A stretch of 26,217 nt of DNA from a virus: the IMG/VR virus record IMGVR_UViG_3300027859_000072, positions 1 to 26,217 of that record. The stretch is one strand, 5' to 3'. The stretch's first letter is position 1. Every line of letters begins with the position of its first letter. The notes beneath the pieces are model-generated. The model saw only the letters and a program-made list of their open reading frames with translations, searched no databases and had not been told where the DNA came from. Shown piece after piece: positions 17,302-23,712 of this stretch. Made by a program: the position numbers and the translations under genes.

Positions 17302-17340
17302 TGTAAAGGCTGTATATTTTCATTGTAAAGCGTGTAAAGG
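17302..17340. repeat. Three TGTAAAG direct repeats upstream of TerS (candidate cosB R sites)
   Basis: TGTAAAGG occurs at 17302-17309 and 17333-17340 and TGTAAAG at 17324-17330, all in the 133-base gap in front of the terminase genes. In lambda, Nu1 binds three R repeats in cosB, between the cohesive-end nick site and gene Nu1. If this is the same arrangement, the cut site would lie between here and about 17427. The copies are short and overlap a promoter-like sequence, so this is a suggestion only. Confidence 0.45.
17311..17338 (-). promoter_or_regulatory. Sigma70-like promoter candidate for the terminase/structural operon
   Basis: On the minus strand a -35-like TTTACA (17338-17333) is separated by 16 bases from a -10-like TATACA (17316-17311), placing the transcript start near 17304, only about ten bases before the TerS ATG. 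The two hexamers match consensus at five and four of six positions. The -35 is part of a repeated CTTTACA motif, so a binding protein could control it. Confidence 0.4.
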
Positions 17341-17427
17341 TACTTGTGAACTCCACGCTAAATAATAATCGTGCTTTCAGATGACCCACGTAAATATAGC
17401 TAGAAAGAACCTAGTGGTAGCAAGGCA

Positions 17428-18156
17428 TTACGCCTTACGCTTCAGATTATTAGCAACATTAACCTGTAATTGTCTACGTAGGTATATGCCAAAAGTTTTT
17501 TGTATAGCATCTTCTGCTTCTTTCTTAGCAGGGAATATTGCAGGGTAGGTTGCGTTAGGTTGAGCAATAAATAATGCACGTAGCTTAAAATTTCTCTCCC
17601 TTCTGTAAACACCTGCAGGTCTGTTGCCACCTTTAGGTTTACCAATAAAGATGTTATTACCTGTGGTCTTACCAGTTCCAACTGCAGTAATAATTTTATT
17701 TATTGTGGACTTAGTAATGTTGCCATACTTATCACGCTTAACAGCCTGTGTTGGTACTAATACGCTGTTACCTGGTATGTTTGTAGCTGTTGAATGTTTA
17801 ACAAATAAGGCATCATACTTTTGTTTTCTGTCACCACCAAATATATTTTGATCTATATATCTACCCATGTTATAGGGTCTGTCCTTAGTCTTTATTACAG
17901 AAGTAAGTGTTGCCTTTCTAGCTACTGTTGCCCTAAAACCTTTTTGTGTTTGTTTCTTAGGTCTATCTAGGTAACGCCTTGATGACCCTGCCAGCCTGTT
18001 AAGTGCTGACTTTTGTTTACTACCTGCTATAAACTTAGACCCCTGCACAGAAGCATTAATAGCCTGTGCAATAGAGAAGGGCAACTGTTTTGTATGTTGG
18101 TTAGTCCACTTAGCTGCCTGTGGTAGTTCTGACTTTATACTTAACCTGATACCCAT
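17428..18156 (-). CDS. Basic protein resembling minor tail / tail-completion protein gpZ
   Basis: The 242-residue protein is strongly basic and has QLPFSIAQAINASVQ near its N-terminus, then many Lys/Arg-rich strands, and ends with YPAIFPAKKEAEDAIQKTF. This layout (a 'lPfAiakAln' helix, a variable basic middle, a C-terminal amphipathic helix) recalls phage tail-completion proteins including lambda gpZ. In lambda Z lies between FII and U; no gene is in that slot here, and this one lies upstream of TerS next to SSB. A hairpin (AAGGC/GCCTT) spans its stop codon. It starts directly after the SSB stop. Function is inferred and could be different, for example DNA binding. Confidence 0.45.
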   Translation of the reverse strand: MGIRLSIKSELPQAAKWTNQHTKQLPFSIAQAINASVQGSKFIAGSKQKSALNRLAGSSRRYLDRPKKQTQKGFRATVARKATLTSVIKTKDRPYNMGRYIDQNIFGGDRKQKYDALFVKHSTATNIPGNSVLVPTQAVKRDKYGNITKSTINKIITAVGTGKTTGNNIFIGKPKGGNRPAGVYRRERNFKLRALFIAQPNATYPAIFPAKKEAEDAIQKTFGIYLRRQLQVNVANNLKRKA

Positions 18157-18501
18157 TTAGAAGGGAATGGTAGCTGTATCTAGTGTAGCTGCTTGTGTTT
18201 GTTCTGTACGCTTCTCAGGAAATACAAACTGGTCTACATTTAATCTGAATTGGTATTTTTCTTCACCATTTTCTGTTTCAAACTTTCTATATTCACCCTG
18301 TCCTGATACTGCAACTAAGGAACCTTTTTTATAGGCATTAAGTATATATTCAAATTTTTTACCCCATACCTGACAATCTATAAAAGAAGTTTTATCACGC
18401 CCATGTGATACAGCAATAGTAAATACTGCCATGTCATAAACACCTGCTTTTTTATATTCAGCGTCTTTGGTTAAACGCCCTGCAACTGAAACATTAAACA
18501 T
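18157..18501 (-). CDS. ssb: Single-stranded DNA-binding protein (SSB)
   Basis: A 114-residue OB-fold protein: it begins MFNVSVAGRLTKDAEYK and continues with VYDMAVFTIAVSHGRDKTSFIDCQVWG and YKKGSLVAVSGQGEYRKFE, the standard order of bacterial and phage SSB strands. The C-terminus ends IPF, matching the end of the SSB tip that binds partner proteins, although it has only one acidic residue nearby. It protects single strands during replication and recombination and lies next to the ERF annealing gene, a common pairing in phages. Confidence 0.9.
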   Translation of the reverse strand: MFNVSVAGRLTKDAEYKKAGVYDMAVFTIAVSHGRDKTSFIDCQVWGKKFEYILNAYKKGSLVAVSGQGEYRKFETENGEEKYQFRLNVDQFVFPEKRTEQTQAATLDTATIPF

Positions 18502-18508
18502 TGTTTTG

Positions 18509-18709
18509 TTATAAGTAATTGGAAATCAGGTTGTTAATACCTGATGAGTAGTTAAGGTTATTGTCTTTGCAATATTTAAGAAACTTCTTATGGTTTTCTG
18601 TAGATAACTTTGCAGATACCAGGTGTCTATTTTTCCAATTAGATACTGCCACGCCAATAGGTCTTGTTTCGAGAGGTTTGTTAGGTTCATTAATCATTTG
18701 TGTAAGCAT
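18509..18709 (-). CDS. Small ribbon-helix-helix-like protein (66 aa)
   Basis: After an N-terminal tail, residues 30-66 read HLVSAKLSTENHKKFLKYC, then a turn, then GINNLISNYL: one strand followed by two helices, the pattern of Arc/CopG-type DNA-binding dimers. Such proteins bind short palindromes and often regulate phage genes. It lies between ERF and SSB; its start overlaps the ERF end by 20 bases (an internal Met at codon 5 would reduce this to 8). Its target is unknown, but the GGGTATACCC palindromes are candidates. The fold assignment is by eye. Confidence 0.6.
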   Translation of the reverse strand: MLTQMINEPNKPLETRPIGVAVSNWKNRHLVSAKLSTENHKKFLKYCKDNNLNYSSGINNLISNYL

Positions 18710-19346
18710 CTAACCAAGTCTGTATGTATGTTACGTGCTTTGGTTCTTGTATGTAATCGCTAAATTTACCTGATGTTTTATCAAAACCATATTCTACATA
18801 CATAGCTTCTGTAAGTTGTTTATATAAATCAGTACTGTTTAGATAAAGTTCACCAACTTTTTTAAGGTAATGATCTCTAGTATCTTTATCAAGAATGGTT
18901 GGCATACCAACAGTTTTATTCTTTGTTATTGGTATTACTTTATCTGGTTCTTCATCAGGGTTATATACCTGTCCGTCATGGTCTGGAATACCTGCAGTAA
19001 GGTTTAACAATCCTAGTAATAAGTAGCGTTTAAAATATGTAAGTGCCTGACCTGTACTATATAGTTCATTCTTAGCAATACCTTTAGGTAATAGTATTTC
19101 AGAAGGTGGTAATGATTCACCAGATATATGCAGAAGTTGTACAGAAAGGATATTTTTATCTTCTGTAATTTTTGTTGTGTTGGTAACTATTAAACCATTC
19201 TTTGCTAATACAGGATTTACAACAGAAAGTACTGTTGAAAGATCAGCAAAATTATCATATTGTGCCTTTGATTTTTCTTCTATTGTGCCTACTTCTTGTA
19301 TGAACTTACATAAGGCTGCTGTTATTTCTTTAGTCAAGGTCAGCAC
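18690..19346 (-). CDS. erf: ERF-family single-strand annealing recombinase
   Basis: The 218-residue protein starts at GTG (19346-19344) and has the core of the ERF superfamily: YDNFADLSTVLSVVNPVLAKNGL, then ILSVQLLHISGE, and a signature ending in STGQALTYFKRYLLLGLLNL followed by GIPDHDG. ERF proteins form rings that anneal complementary single strands in phage recombination and replication. The C-terminal 80 residues are polar and variable. It begins inside the end of the upstream 56-residue gene and partners with SSB downstream. Confidence 0.88.
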   Translation of the reverse strand: MLTLTKEITAALCKFIQEVGTIEEKSKAQYDNFADLSTVLSVVNPVLAKNGLIVTNTTKITEDKNILSVQLLHISGESLPPSEILLPKGIAKNELYSTGQALTYFKRYLLLGLLNLTAGIPDHDGQVYNPDEEPDKVIPITKNKTVGMPTILDKDTRDHYLKKVGELYLNSTDLYKQLTEAMYVEYGFDKTSGKFSDYIQEPKHVTYIQTWLDAYTND

Positions 19347-19500
19347 CCCATTGAATACCTGATACTCCTACTGTTGTTGTGTAATAGGTTTTGTAGCTTT
19401 CTTTTAAACCACTATTTATACAAGCAGCAACTACGGAACTATATTTCATGTTGCCTGTTTCTGTATCCCAAAACAAACCAGGTTCTATTTGTTTAATCAT
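19330..19500 (-). CDS. Small hypothetical protein (56 aa)
   Basis: Reading minus from ATG 19500 gives 56 residues, starting MIKQIEPGLFWDTETG and ending IQWGADLD. It resembles no family I recognise. Its 3' end overlaps the ERF GTG start by 17 bases in another frame, the kind of coupling common in this genome, which supports it as a real gene. No Shine-Dalgarno is visible. Confidence 0.55.
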   Translation of the reverse strand: MIKQIEPGLFWDTETGNMKYSSVVAACINSGLKESYKTYYTTTVGVSGIQWGADLD

Positions 19501-19527
19501 TAACTAAATATATTTTTCTTAGTATAA

Positions 19528-19689
19528 CTATGGTTTACCCTTATGGCAATCATGGGTGTTAATAATATGTCTTAATCGTTCATTATCAGCTAATGCTTCT
19601 GCCAGTAATTCAAAGGGGTCATTTATCCCTGCTAACTCACTTCTTAGCATTTTTGTACGTCTATTCTTATCAGCTAATGTACAGGACAT
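19528..19689 (-). CDS. Small helical protein, first gene of the leftward transcript (53 aa)
   Basis: The frame opens at an ATG at 19722, but that ATG overlaps a perfect TATAAT (19726-19721), so the next in-frame ATG at 19689 is a better start and gives a 53-residue protein MSCTLADKNRRTKM... It is mostly predicted helix, with Leu-rich segments (FELLAEALADNERLRHII). It has no recognised family. As first gene after the divergent promoter it may be regulatory. Confidence 0.5.
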   Translation of the reverse strand: MSCTLADKNRRTKMLRSELAGINDPFELLAEALADNERLRHIINTHDCHKGKP

Positions 19690-19831
19690 AGCAAAGTAGA
19701 CTTTATGTGCTAAACATAACATTATATATAGTGTTTGTAAAGTTTTAATTCAATATATCTAGTGTGCTGTTGTATTACTCATTTGTATGTGTTCAATTAA
19801 TGTACAAATATTTACCATTTTATGTACACTT
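19690..19831. promoter_or_regulatory. Divergent control region between leftward and rightward transcripts
   Basis: All genes to the left are leftward and those to the right rightward, so both transcripts should start here. The leftward -10 is a perfect TATAAT at 19726-19721, although no good -35 is present. Rightward, TTGTAT (19783-19788) with AATATT 18 bases on is a weak candidate. A TGTAAAG copy (19736-19742), as found upstream of TerS, and two TGTACA palindromes (19801, 19823) also lie here. Activity of either promoter is inferred from layout. Confidence 0.6.
19801..19828. promoter_or_regulatory. Two ATGTACA operator-like half-turn-phased repeats
   Basis: The palindrome TGTACA occurs at 19801-19806 and 19823-19828, 22 bases apart (about two helical turns), each preceded by A and followed by A or C. 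Both lie just before the ATG at 19832, which fits binding of a dimeric regulator on one DNA face. The ribbon-helix-helix-like N-terminus of the next gene makes autoregulation possible, but this is inference. Confidence 0.4.
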
Positions 19832-20386
19832 ATGAGCATTTTTAGACCAGTTCTTGATCAAGACCTAATAGCAAAGATATTAGAGTTAAAGCCTAAATAC
19901 ATGACAGCCACAGTATTTTTAAATTCAATGCTAGAAGATGCATACAAATCAAGATGCAAAGAATTACAATATATGGCACAATATATATATAAAGATAAAG
20001 AATTAGACAAGAAAGGTTTAGAAGGAAAAGAACAAAAAGAAAAAATTAATAAAAAAGAAAAACAAGAAAAGATAATACCAGAAGATTTACAACACTTACA
20101 AACACTTATAGATGACTTCTGGAAAGTTAAGAAGGGTTCTAAATCGTTACAGGCTTGGAAATTACAGATAACAGAATATAGAAAGTTTATAGATAAATAC
20201 TCTGAACAGATATTAAAAGACCAGTTAGAAGCAGGTATTTTGGCAGGTACATGGAAGGGTTTGAAACTTAGTCATTATGAAGAACAGCAGCAACGTATGA
20301 ACAGGTTTAATAAAGAACCAGAAACAAGTGCAATGCACCCTAACCAGAAGGTTGTACAGTTTGATGATATGGGGAACTTAATCTAA
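19832..20386 (+). CDS. Probable replication helper / DNA-binding protein with RHH-like N-terminus
   Basis: An earlier in-frame ATG exists at 19787, but it would translate the operator-like sequence into MCSINVQIFTILCTL; I prefer ATG 19832, giving 184 residues. Residues 1-40 (MSIFRPVLDQDLIAKILELK, then TATVFLNSMLEDAYKSR) look like a ribbon-helix-helix fold. A Lys/Glu-rich linker follows. Residues about 85-150 (LIDDFWKVKKGSKSLQAWKL and LEAGILAGTWKGLKLSHYEE) resemble the helical 'FW..yP.K..k..A...W' segment of phage replication proteins. It is the first gene of the rightward block, consistent with an early regulator or replication organiser. The stop overlaps the next start (TAATG). Confidence 0.6.
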   Translation: MSIFRPVLDQDLIAKILELKPKYMTATVFLNSMLEDAYKSRCKELQYMAQYIYKDKELDKKGLEGKEQKEKINKKEKQEKIIPEDLQHLQTLIDDFWKVKKGSKSLQAWKLQITEYRKFIDKYSEQILKDQLEAGILAGTWKGLKLSHYEEQQQRMNRFNKEPETSAMHPNQKVVQFDDMGNLI

Positions 20387-20658
20387 TGGAAAGAATATTT
20401 AATGGTAGTGCCAAAAGAACACTACAGAAAATGGTTAATAAAGGTCTTATGAAGGTATCAGATTTAGATACACCTTCAGAAGGTTGGTTTATTGCTATGG
20501 GTTATGACAGGGAAAACAAAACAGGAAAGTGGAAACGTTTATTACGTACAAAATGTGGTGCAACACCATCTCTACGTTTAGAACAAATACCAAAATGGAC
20601 TAATACTCTTACAGGTAAAGTAACTTTTGACCCTGTGGAATATGAAAAGCAAAATTAA
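20386..20658 (+). CDS. Hypothetical protein (90 aa)
   Basis: A basic 90-residue protein with GWFIAMGYDRENKTGKWKRL and a single Cys, starting MERIFNGSAKRTLQKMV. It overlaps the preceding stop by one base and the next gene by 17, so it is held inside a coupled operon with replication and recombination genes. I recognise no family. Confidence 0.65.
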   Translation: MERIFNGSAKRTLQKMVNKGLMKVSDLDTPSEGWFIAMGYDRENKTGKWKRLLRTKCGATPSLRLEQIPKWTNTLTGKVTFDPVEYEKQN

Positions 20659-21271
20659 AGATATTCTTATACGAGACCCTTTTGTACGCTTTGACCCTGA
20701 ACCACATAAATACTACGATTTAAAACGTAAGAAATATGTAGCACGTTCTATATCTGAAGTAATAAAAGAAACTACCTATGTTAGTAAAGCAATGGAAAAG
20801 GCTGCTGTAAGGGGTACAGCCATACATGAAGCAGCACAGATATGGTGTGAAACAAAAGATAAGACATTAGCACTAGCTTATGCAAAAGATTATGCAAAAT
20901 GGGTAGAACATTTAATTAATTACAGAATGTGGAATACCTGGGAATGTGTTGTTAATGAGTTACGTATGATTGATAGAAAAAGAGATATTGCAGGTAGTTG
21001 TGATGTGATATTGCAGCATAAAGATACTGGTGTTTTATGTTTAGCAGATTTTAAAACACAAGAAGTTTATAAAAAGAAAAACCATAGGTTGCAGATGGGT
21101 GGTTATGTTTCTTTGCTATATCAAAACTATCCACAAATAGAATTATGGTCATGCAGGGTTATATATATTACCCCTGATGGAATAAAAACCCAAGACTATA
21201 ACCCACAGGAATGTATGTACGATTATGAAGAAGCAAGAGGTTTGTACTTTGGTAAACAGTTACCATTTTAG
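20642..21271 (+). CDS. PD-(D/E)XK nuclease, RecB/YqaJ-like
   Basis: The ATG at 20642 gives 209 residues; a TTG five codons upstream is possible but unneeded. Conserved nuclease elements appear in order: AVRGTAIHEAAQIW (helical motif with His), an Asp in DIAGSCDVIL, then LADFKTQ supplying the D-x-K active site, and RLQMGGYVSLLYQNYP, the QxxxY motif of RecB-type nucleases. Such enzymes act as exonucleases in phage recombination, often paired with annealing proteins such as the ERF found on the other strand here. The N-terminal FVRFDPEPHKYYDLK is common in YqaJ/Cas4-like phage members. Confidence 0.85.
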   Translation: MKSKIKDILIRDPFVRFDPEPHKYYDLKRKKYVARSISEVIKETTYVSKAMEKAAVRGTAIHEAAQIWCETKDKTLALAYAKDYAKWVEHLINYRMWNTWECVVNELRMIDRKRDIAGSCDVILQHKDTGVLCLADFKTQEVYKKKNHRLQMGGYVSLLYQNYPQIELWSCRVIYITPDGIKTQDYNPQECMYDYEEARGLYFGKQLPF

Positions 21272-21290
21272 TAGAGGTTGCATATTGTAA

Positions 21291-21300
21291 GGGTATACCC
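21291..21300. promoter_or_regulatory. Palindrome GGGTATACCC (site 2 of 3)
   Basis: A perfect ten-base palindrome in the 68-base gap between the nuclease gene and the next small gene. A weak promoter-like TTGTAA (21285-21290) abuts it, so a protein bound here could block RNA polymerase. The core is shared with sites at 8264-8277 and 23031-23044. Confidence 0.5.
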
Positions 21301-21339
21301 CATACTAAATATGTAATTGTTCTTTATTTGTTATTAGCT

Positions 21340-21501
21340 ATGTCATTTGAAGAAGAACTAGAACAAATTGACAGGGAAGAATGGTTAAGTAAATTTGATG
21401 ATATACAAATTATGAACGCTGCAAAAATGTATTTAGAATGGTTAGTAAATTTACCTGATGATTACCAGCCTGACCTTTATCCAGAATATAGATTTTATTA
21501 A
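21340..21501 (+). CDS. Small acidic hypothetical protein (53 aa)
   Basis: ATG 21340 opens a 53-residue frame starting MSFEEELEQIDREEWLSKFD and ending DLYPEYRFY. It is acidic and probably helical. It is first after the GGGTATACCC gap and is followed after two bases by the next gene, so it likely heads a transcription unit. No family is recognised. Confidence 0.6.
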   Translation: MSFEEELEQIDREEWLSKFDDIQIMNAAKMYLEWLVNLPDDYQPDLYPEYRFY

Positions 21502-21503
21502 TT

Positions 21504-21818
21504 ATGAATGTACAACCAGAACAGTTATTAAGGCAGATTAGAGTTGCACAATTGCAAAAAAAAGAATTAGAAACACAAATTACTGAGAAGAAAATGATTT
21601 TAGAAAAGTATTTTCAAGAAAGTATTATTATGAGTACTTTTAGTATTGATAATGTAAAGGCTGTACGAAAACGCAAACCAGAAAAGTGGGAATATAGTGA
21701 AGAATTAGTAGGTTATAAAAAAGAAATTGCAAGAGCTATAGAAGATAGAGAACAACAGGAAAGAGAAGAAGGCATTGCTAATAAAATAGATACTGGTTTT
21801 ACATGGGCTATCAGATAA
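21504..21818 (+). CDS. Coiled-coil hypothetical protein (104 aa)
   Basis: Residues 5-40 (QLLRQIRVAQLQKKELETQI, then EKKMILEKYFQ) form a long charged helix likely to be a coiled coil; the C-terminal half has AVRKRKPEKWEYSEELVGYK and IEDREQQEREEG. The form recalls small phage proteins in recombination operons (Gp157-like), without firm identity. The stop overlaps the next start (TAATG). Confidence 0.65.
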   Translation: MNVQPEQLLRQIRVAQLQKKELETQITEKKMILEKYFQESIIMSTFSIDNVKAVRKRKPEKWEYSEELVGYKKEIARAIEDREQQEREEGIANKIDTGFTWAIR

Positions 21819-22084
21819 TGAAAACAACAGAAAGAGTAGAACAGGCATTTAAAAGGGTAAAAGAGTTACTTAATTTAGTTGCTGATTGGACTAAGAACCC
21901 AAAAGAAGATGAATTAACAAAAGAATTTAAAGAAAAGAAGCAAAAAATGATAGATGATTTACATAATCAATTAGGTGCTTTAAGTGATCGTTATATGTTT
22001 AACCATAAATCAGAATTTGCGACAAAAGAATATTTAGTAGAGTATGAAGCACTAAAAAAGAAAATAAAGGAATTAGAAAAATGA
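21818..22084 (+). CDS. Helical hypothetical protein (88 aa)
   Basis: An in-frame ATG at 21803 exists, but the ATG at 21818 uses the TAATG overlap typical of its neighbours. The protein is almost all charged helix (RVEQAFKRVKELLNLVADW; YEALKKKIKELEK), probably a small coiled-coil protein. It ends in an ATGA overlap with the next gene. No family is recognised. Confidence 0.62.
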   Translation: MKTTERVEQAFKRVKELLNLVADWTKNPKEDELTKEFKEKKQKMIDDLHNQLGALSDRYMFNHKSEFATKEYLVEYEALKKKIKELEK

Positions 22085-22485
22085 CTAATAATATAATTTC
22101 AGAATCATTATCACTTGAAGAATTAGATCTTTTAAATGACTTACTGCCTGAAAATTATATTGTTTTAGGTAAATGGGATGCTGCTAATATTGGAGATATA
22201 CAATTTACAAATAACATTTTTACTAGATTAGAAGATATTGATATTATTGAAGCTGATTACTTTAATGAATGGTCTATAATCGACAAACAAGTTTATAATC
22301 TATTGAAAGAGTACAAAGAAGAATACAAAGATAAACCAAATTATAAAGAATACGAAAATGGTTATAAAGAATTAGATTTTTTTGATGTAGCTTACAGGCT
22401 TACTTCTGTGGGTAAATTGTTAATGCAAGATAAAAAATTTCACTTAGAAACTTTTAAAAATATGTTAAAAAGCTATTCTAAATAA
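22081..22485 (+). CDS. Acidic hypothetical protein (134 aa)
   Basis: A 134-residue acidic protein starting MTNNIISESLSLEELDLLND, with a tyrosine- and lysine-rich centre (VYNLLKEYKEEYKDKPNYK). It shares overlapping start and stop bases with the genes on both sides, so it is part of the operon. I recognise no family or motif. Confidence 0.62.
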   Translation: MTNNIISESLSLEELDLLNDLLPENYIVLGKWDAANIGDIQFTNNIFTRLEDIDIIEADYFNEWSIIDKQVYNLLKEYKEEYKDKPNYKEYENGYKELDFFDVAYRLTSVGKLLMQDKKFHLETFKNMLKSYSK

Positions 22486-22829
22486 TGACAAACCCACAAA
22501 AAAACAAAGGTGATAAAGCAGAAAGGGAAGCCTGTGCATTGTTAACAGAATTTACTGGTTATGAAGTTGAAAGACGTTTTGGGGCAGGTATGGAAAATGA
22601 TAAAGGTGATCTTATTGGTATACCTGATACTGTTATACAAATAGCAAACTGGAAAGATACAAACGCTGCGGTATTACAGAAGCCTAGAGAAGCAGAACAA
22701 CAAAGAATAAATGCAAATGCTAATCATGCAGTTACATTAGTTAGATATAAAAAAAGACCAGGTTGTAAACATGGTGATAATTGGCGTGTTGTTCTTACTC
22801 TTGAACAGTATGCAAGATTAATTAAATGA
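22485..22829 (+). CDS. Putative Holliday-junction-resolvase-like PD-(D/E)XK nuclease (114 aa)
   Basis: It begins MTNPQKNKGDKAEREACALL, a lysine-rich start followed by the E-containing helix typical of small phage resolvases of the PD-(D/E)XK group. The core reads FGAGMENDKGDLIGIPDTVI and then QIANWK, which supplies an acidic residue and a Gln-x-x-x-Lys pair at the active-site strand; the usual E-x-K is altered to Q-containing, so activity should be checked. A C-terminal VTLVRYKKRPG strand fits the fold. Resolution of recombination intermediates is the likely role. Confidence 0.6.
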   Translation: MTNPQKNKGDKAEREACALLTEFTGYEVERRFGAGMENDKGDLIGIPDTVIQIANWKDTNAAVLQKPREAEQQRINANANHAVTLVRYKKRPGCKHGDNWRVVLTLEQYARLIK

Positions 22830-22993
22830 ATTGTTTATACTGTAATACTGAACTTATTATTGGCTGTAATGTAGATATTGATGAAAGTATGAACCCTAGT
22901 TTATTTGAGGAATATTCTGTAATGACTAATTTAAGTTGCCCTAAATGCTATTCAAATGTTGAGGTACTAAAAAAAAGAGATGCGTATGATTAA
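22826..22993 (+). CDS. Zinc-ribbon protein (55 aa)
   Basis: ATG 22826 overlaps the previous stop (ATGA) and opens 55 residues. Two CxxC pairs, CLYC at 3-6 and CPKC at 38-41, make a probable four-cysteine zinc site, in the style of small phage zinc-ribbon proteins. It may bind nucleic acid or a host polymerase, but no specific role can be assigned. It is the last gene before the gap holding palindrome site 3. Confidence 0.7.
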   Translation: MNCLYCNTELIIGCNVDIDESMNPSLFEEYSVMTNLSCPKCYSNVEVLKKRDAYD

Positions 22994-23011
22994 TAATACT
23001 TTTGTTACTAT

Positions 23012-23044
23012 TTGTTAACAATACCTTTATAGGGGTATACCCCT
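23012..23044. promoter_or_regulatory. Two palindromes: TTGTTAACAA and AGGGGTATACCCCT (site 3 of 3)
   Basis: The gap 22994-23087 contains a perfect ten-base palindrome TTGTTAACAA (23012-23021) and, nine bases on, a perfect 14-base palindrome AGGGGTATACCCCT (23031-23044). The second contains the GGGTATACCC core also found at 8264 and 21291. They precede the last group of rightward genes, consistent with operators or an unusual promoter. Confidence 0.55.
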
Positions 23045-23087
23045 GATGTATATTAAGAATGTACCAAACAACCGAGAGGTTTTCCAA

Positions 23088-23456
23088 ATGACAAACGATT
23101 TCAACACATGGCTTAATTCACCAGAAAGAGCAGAAATTCTTTCTAGAAAAAAATCAATAACTGAACATACAGATAAATTAATAGAGCATCTTAATAACAA
23201 TTTACCATCAGATACAGATATACATTATTGTTTTGATTGGGGTAATAAGTTTCATAGAATAGCAATCTATACAAATAATAAGGATAATTCATATTCTAAG
23301 GTTATGGCTGATGACAGAGTATTTTGCTTTATAGATCAGGAAACAGGTGATGTACTTGCACCTAAAGGTTGGAACAGAAGGGCTAAGGGTGTACGTTTTA
23401 ACATCTTAGATGACGCATCAAGAACAGATTTATTTAACGCAAAGGAGGTAGCATAA
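23088..23456 (+). CDS. Conserved phage protein with GDV-type C-terminal motif (122 aa)
   Basis: An ATG at 23046 lies one base after the palindrome; the ATG at 23088 is preferred because GAGAGGT (23074-23080) sits seven bases before it and because MTN is also how two neighbouring genes begin. The C-terminal half, VFCFIDQETGDVLAPKGWN and RRAKGVRFNILDD, matches a widespread small phage protein pattern ('FVd..tGdv..a..w..pAkg.R.nI') with no established function. The stop overlaps the next start (TAATG). Confidence 0.65.
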   Translation: MTNDFNTWLNSPERAEILSRKKSITEHTDKLIEHLNNNLPSDTDIHYCFDWGNKFHRIAIYTNNKDNSYSKVMADDRVFCFIDQETGDVLAPKGWNRRAKGVRFNILDDASRTDLFNAKEVA

Positions 23457-23596
23457 TGTCTAACTTTCTAATGATGTTAGCAGCGTCAGGGTTGTTTTAT
23501 ACAGCCCTCTCATCTTCTCTATATGACATGACAGTTACAGCGTGTGAGAGTCAGGTAGGTAATTATGAACTAGCTTGTAAGGAGGTAAACAAATAA
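23456..23596 (+). CDS. Small membrane or exported protein (46 aa)
   Basis: A perfect AAGGAGGT (23442-23449) lies six bases before this ATG, one of the strongest ribosome sites in the window. The 46 residues start MSNFLMMLAASGLFYTALSS, a hydrophobic segment likely to cross the membrane or act as a signal, followed by a polar tail with two Cys (ACESQ, ELACKEV). Function is unknown. Its last codons contain a second perfect AAGGAGGT. Confidence 0.62.
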   Translation: MSNFLMMLAASGLFYTALSSSLYDMTVTACESQVGNYELACKEVNK

Positions 23597-23712
23597 AAAA
23601 ATTAGTCCTAGATATGACTATAAAAGGTCTATACATATCCGTTAAGGATTTACACACTCATTCCGTTAAGGTATTTTATTATGGCACTAAACAGCTATCA
23701 AGTAACAGTTAA
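23593..23712 (+). CDS. Possible small protein starting at AUA (39 aa)
   Basis: AAGGAGGT at 23579-23586 is followed, at the same six-base spacing as the preceding gene, by ATA AAA AAA TTA GTC CTA GAT. The frame stays open for 39 codons (starting IKKLVLDMTIKGLYISVKDL) and stops at 23710-23712, 32 bases inside the next gene. The sequence reads like a natural N-terminus with Met replaced by Ile. It may use AUA as start, be a gene broken by a start mutation, or start later at ATG 23614. It could also be chance. Confidence 0.3.
   Translation: MKKLVLDMTIKGLYISVKDLHTHSVKVFYYGTKQLSSNS
23638..23671 (+). repeat. Direct repeat TCCGTTAAGG upstream of the 211-aa gene
   Basis: TCCGTTAAGG occurs at 23638-23647 and 23662-23671, 24 bases apart, ending nine bases before the ATG at 23681. 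Each copy contains the inverted pair CC...GG around GTTAA. The spacing of slightly over two helical turns and the position in front of a start codon suggest a binding site or translational control element. Confidence 0.4.

Noticed and set aside
17420-17440. AAGGC/GCCTT hairpin across the stop of the gpZ-like gene as a terminator
   Set aside because: The stem is only five pairs and there is no T-run after it on either strand.
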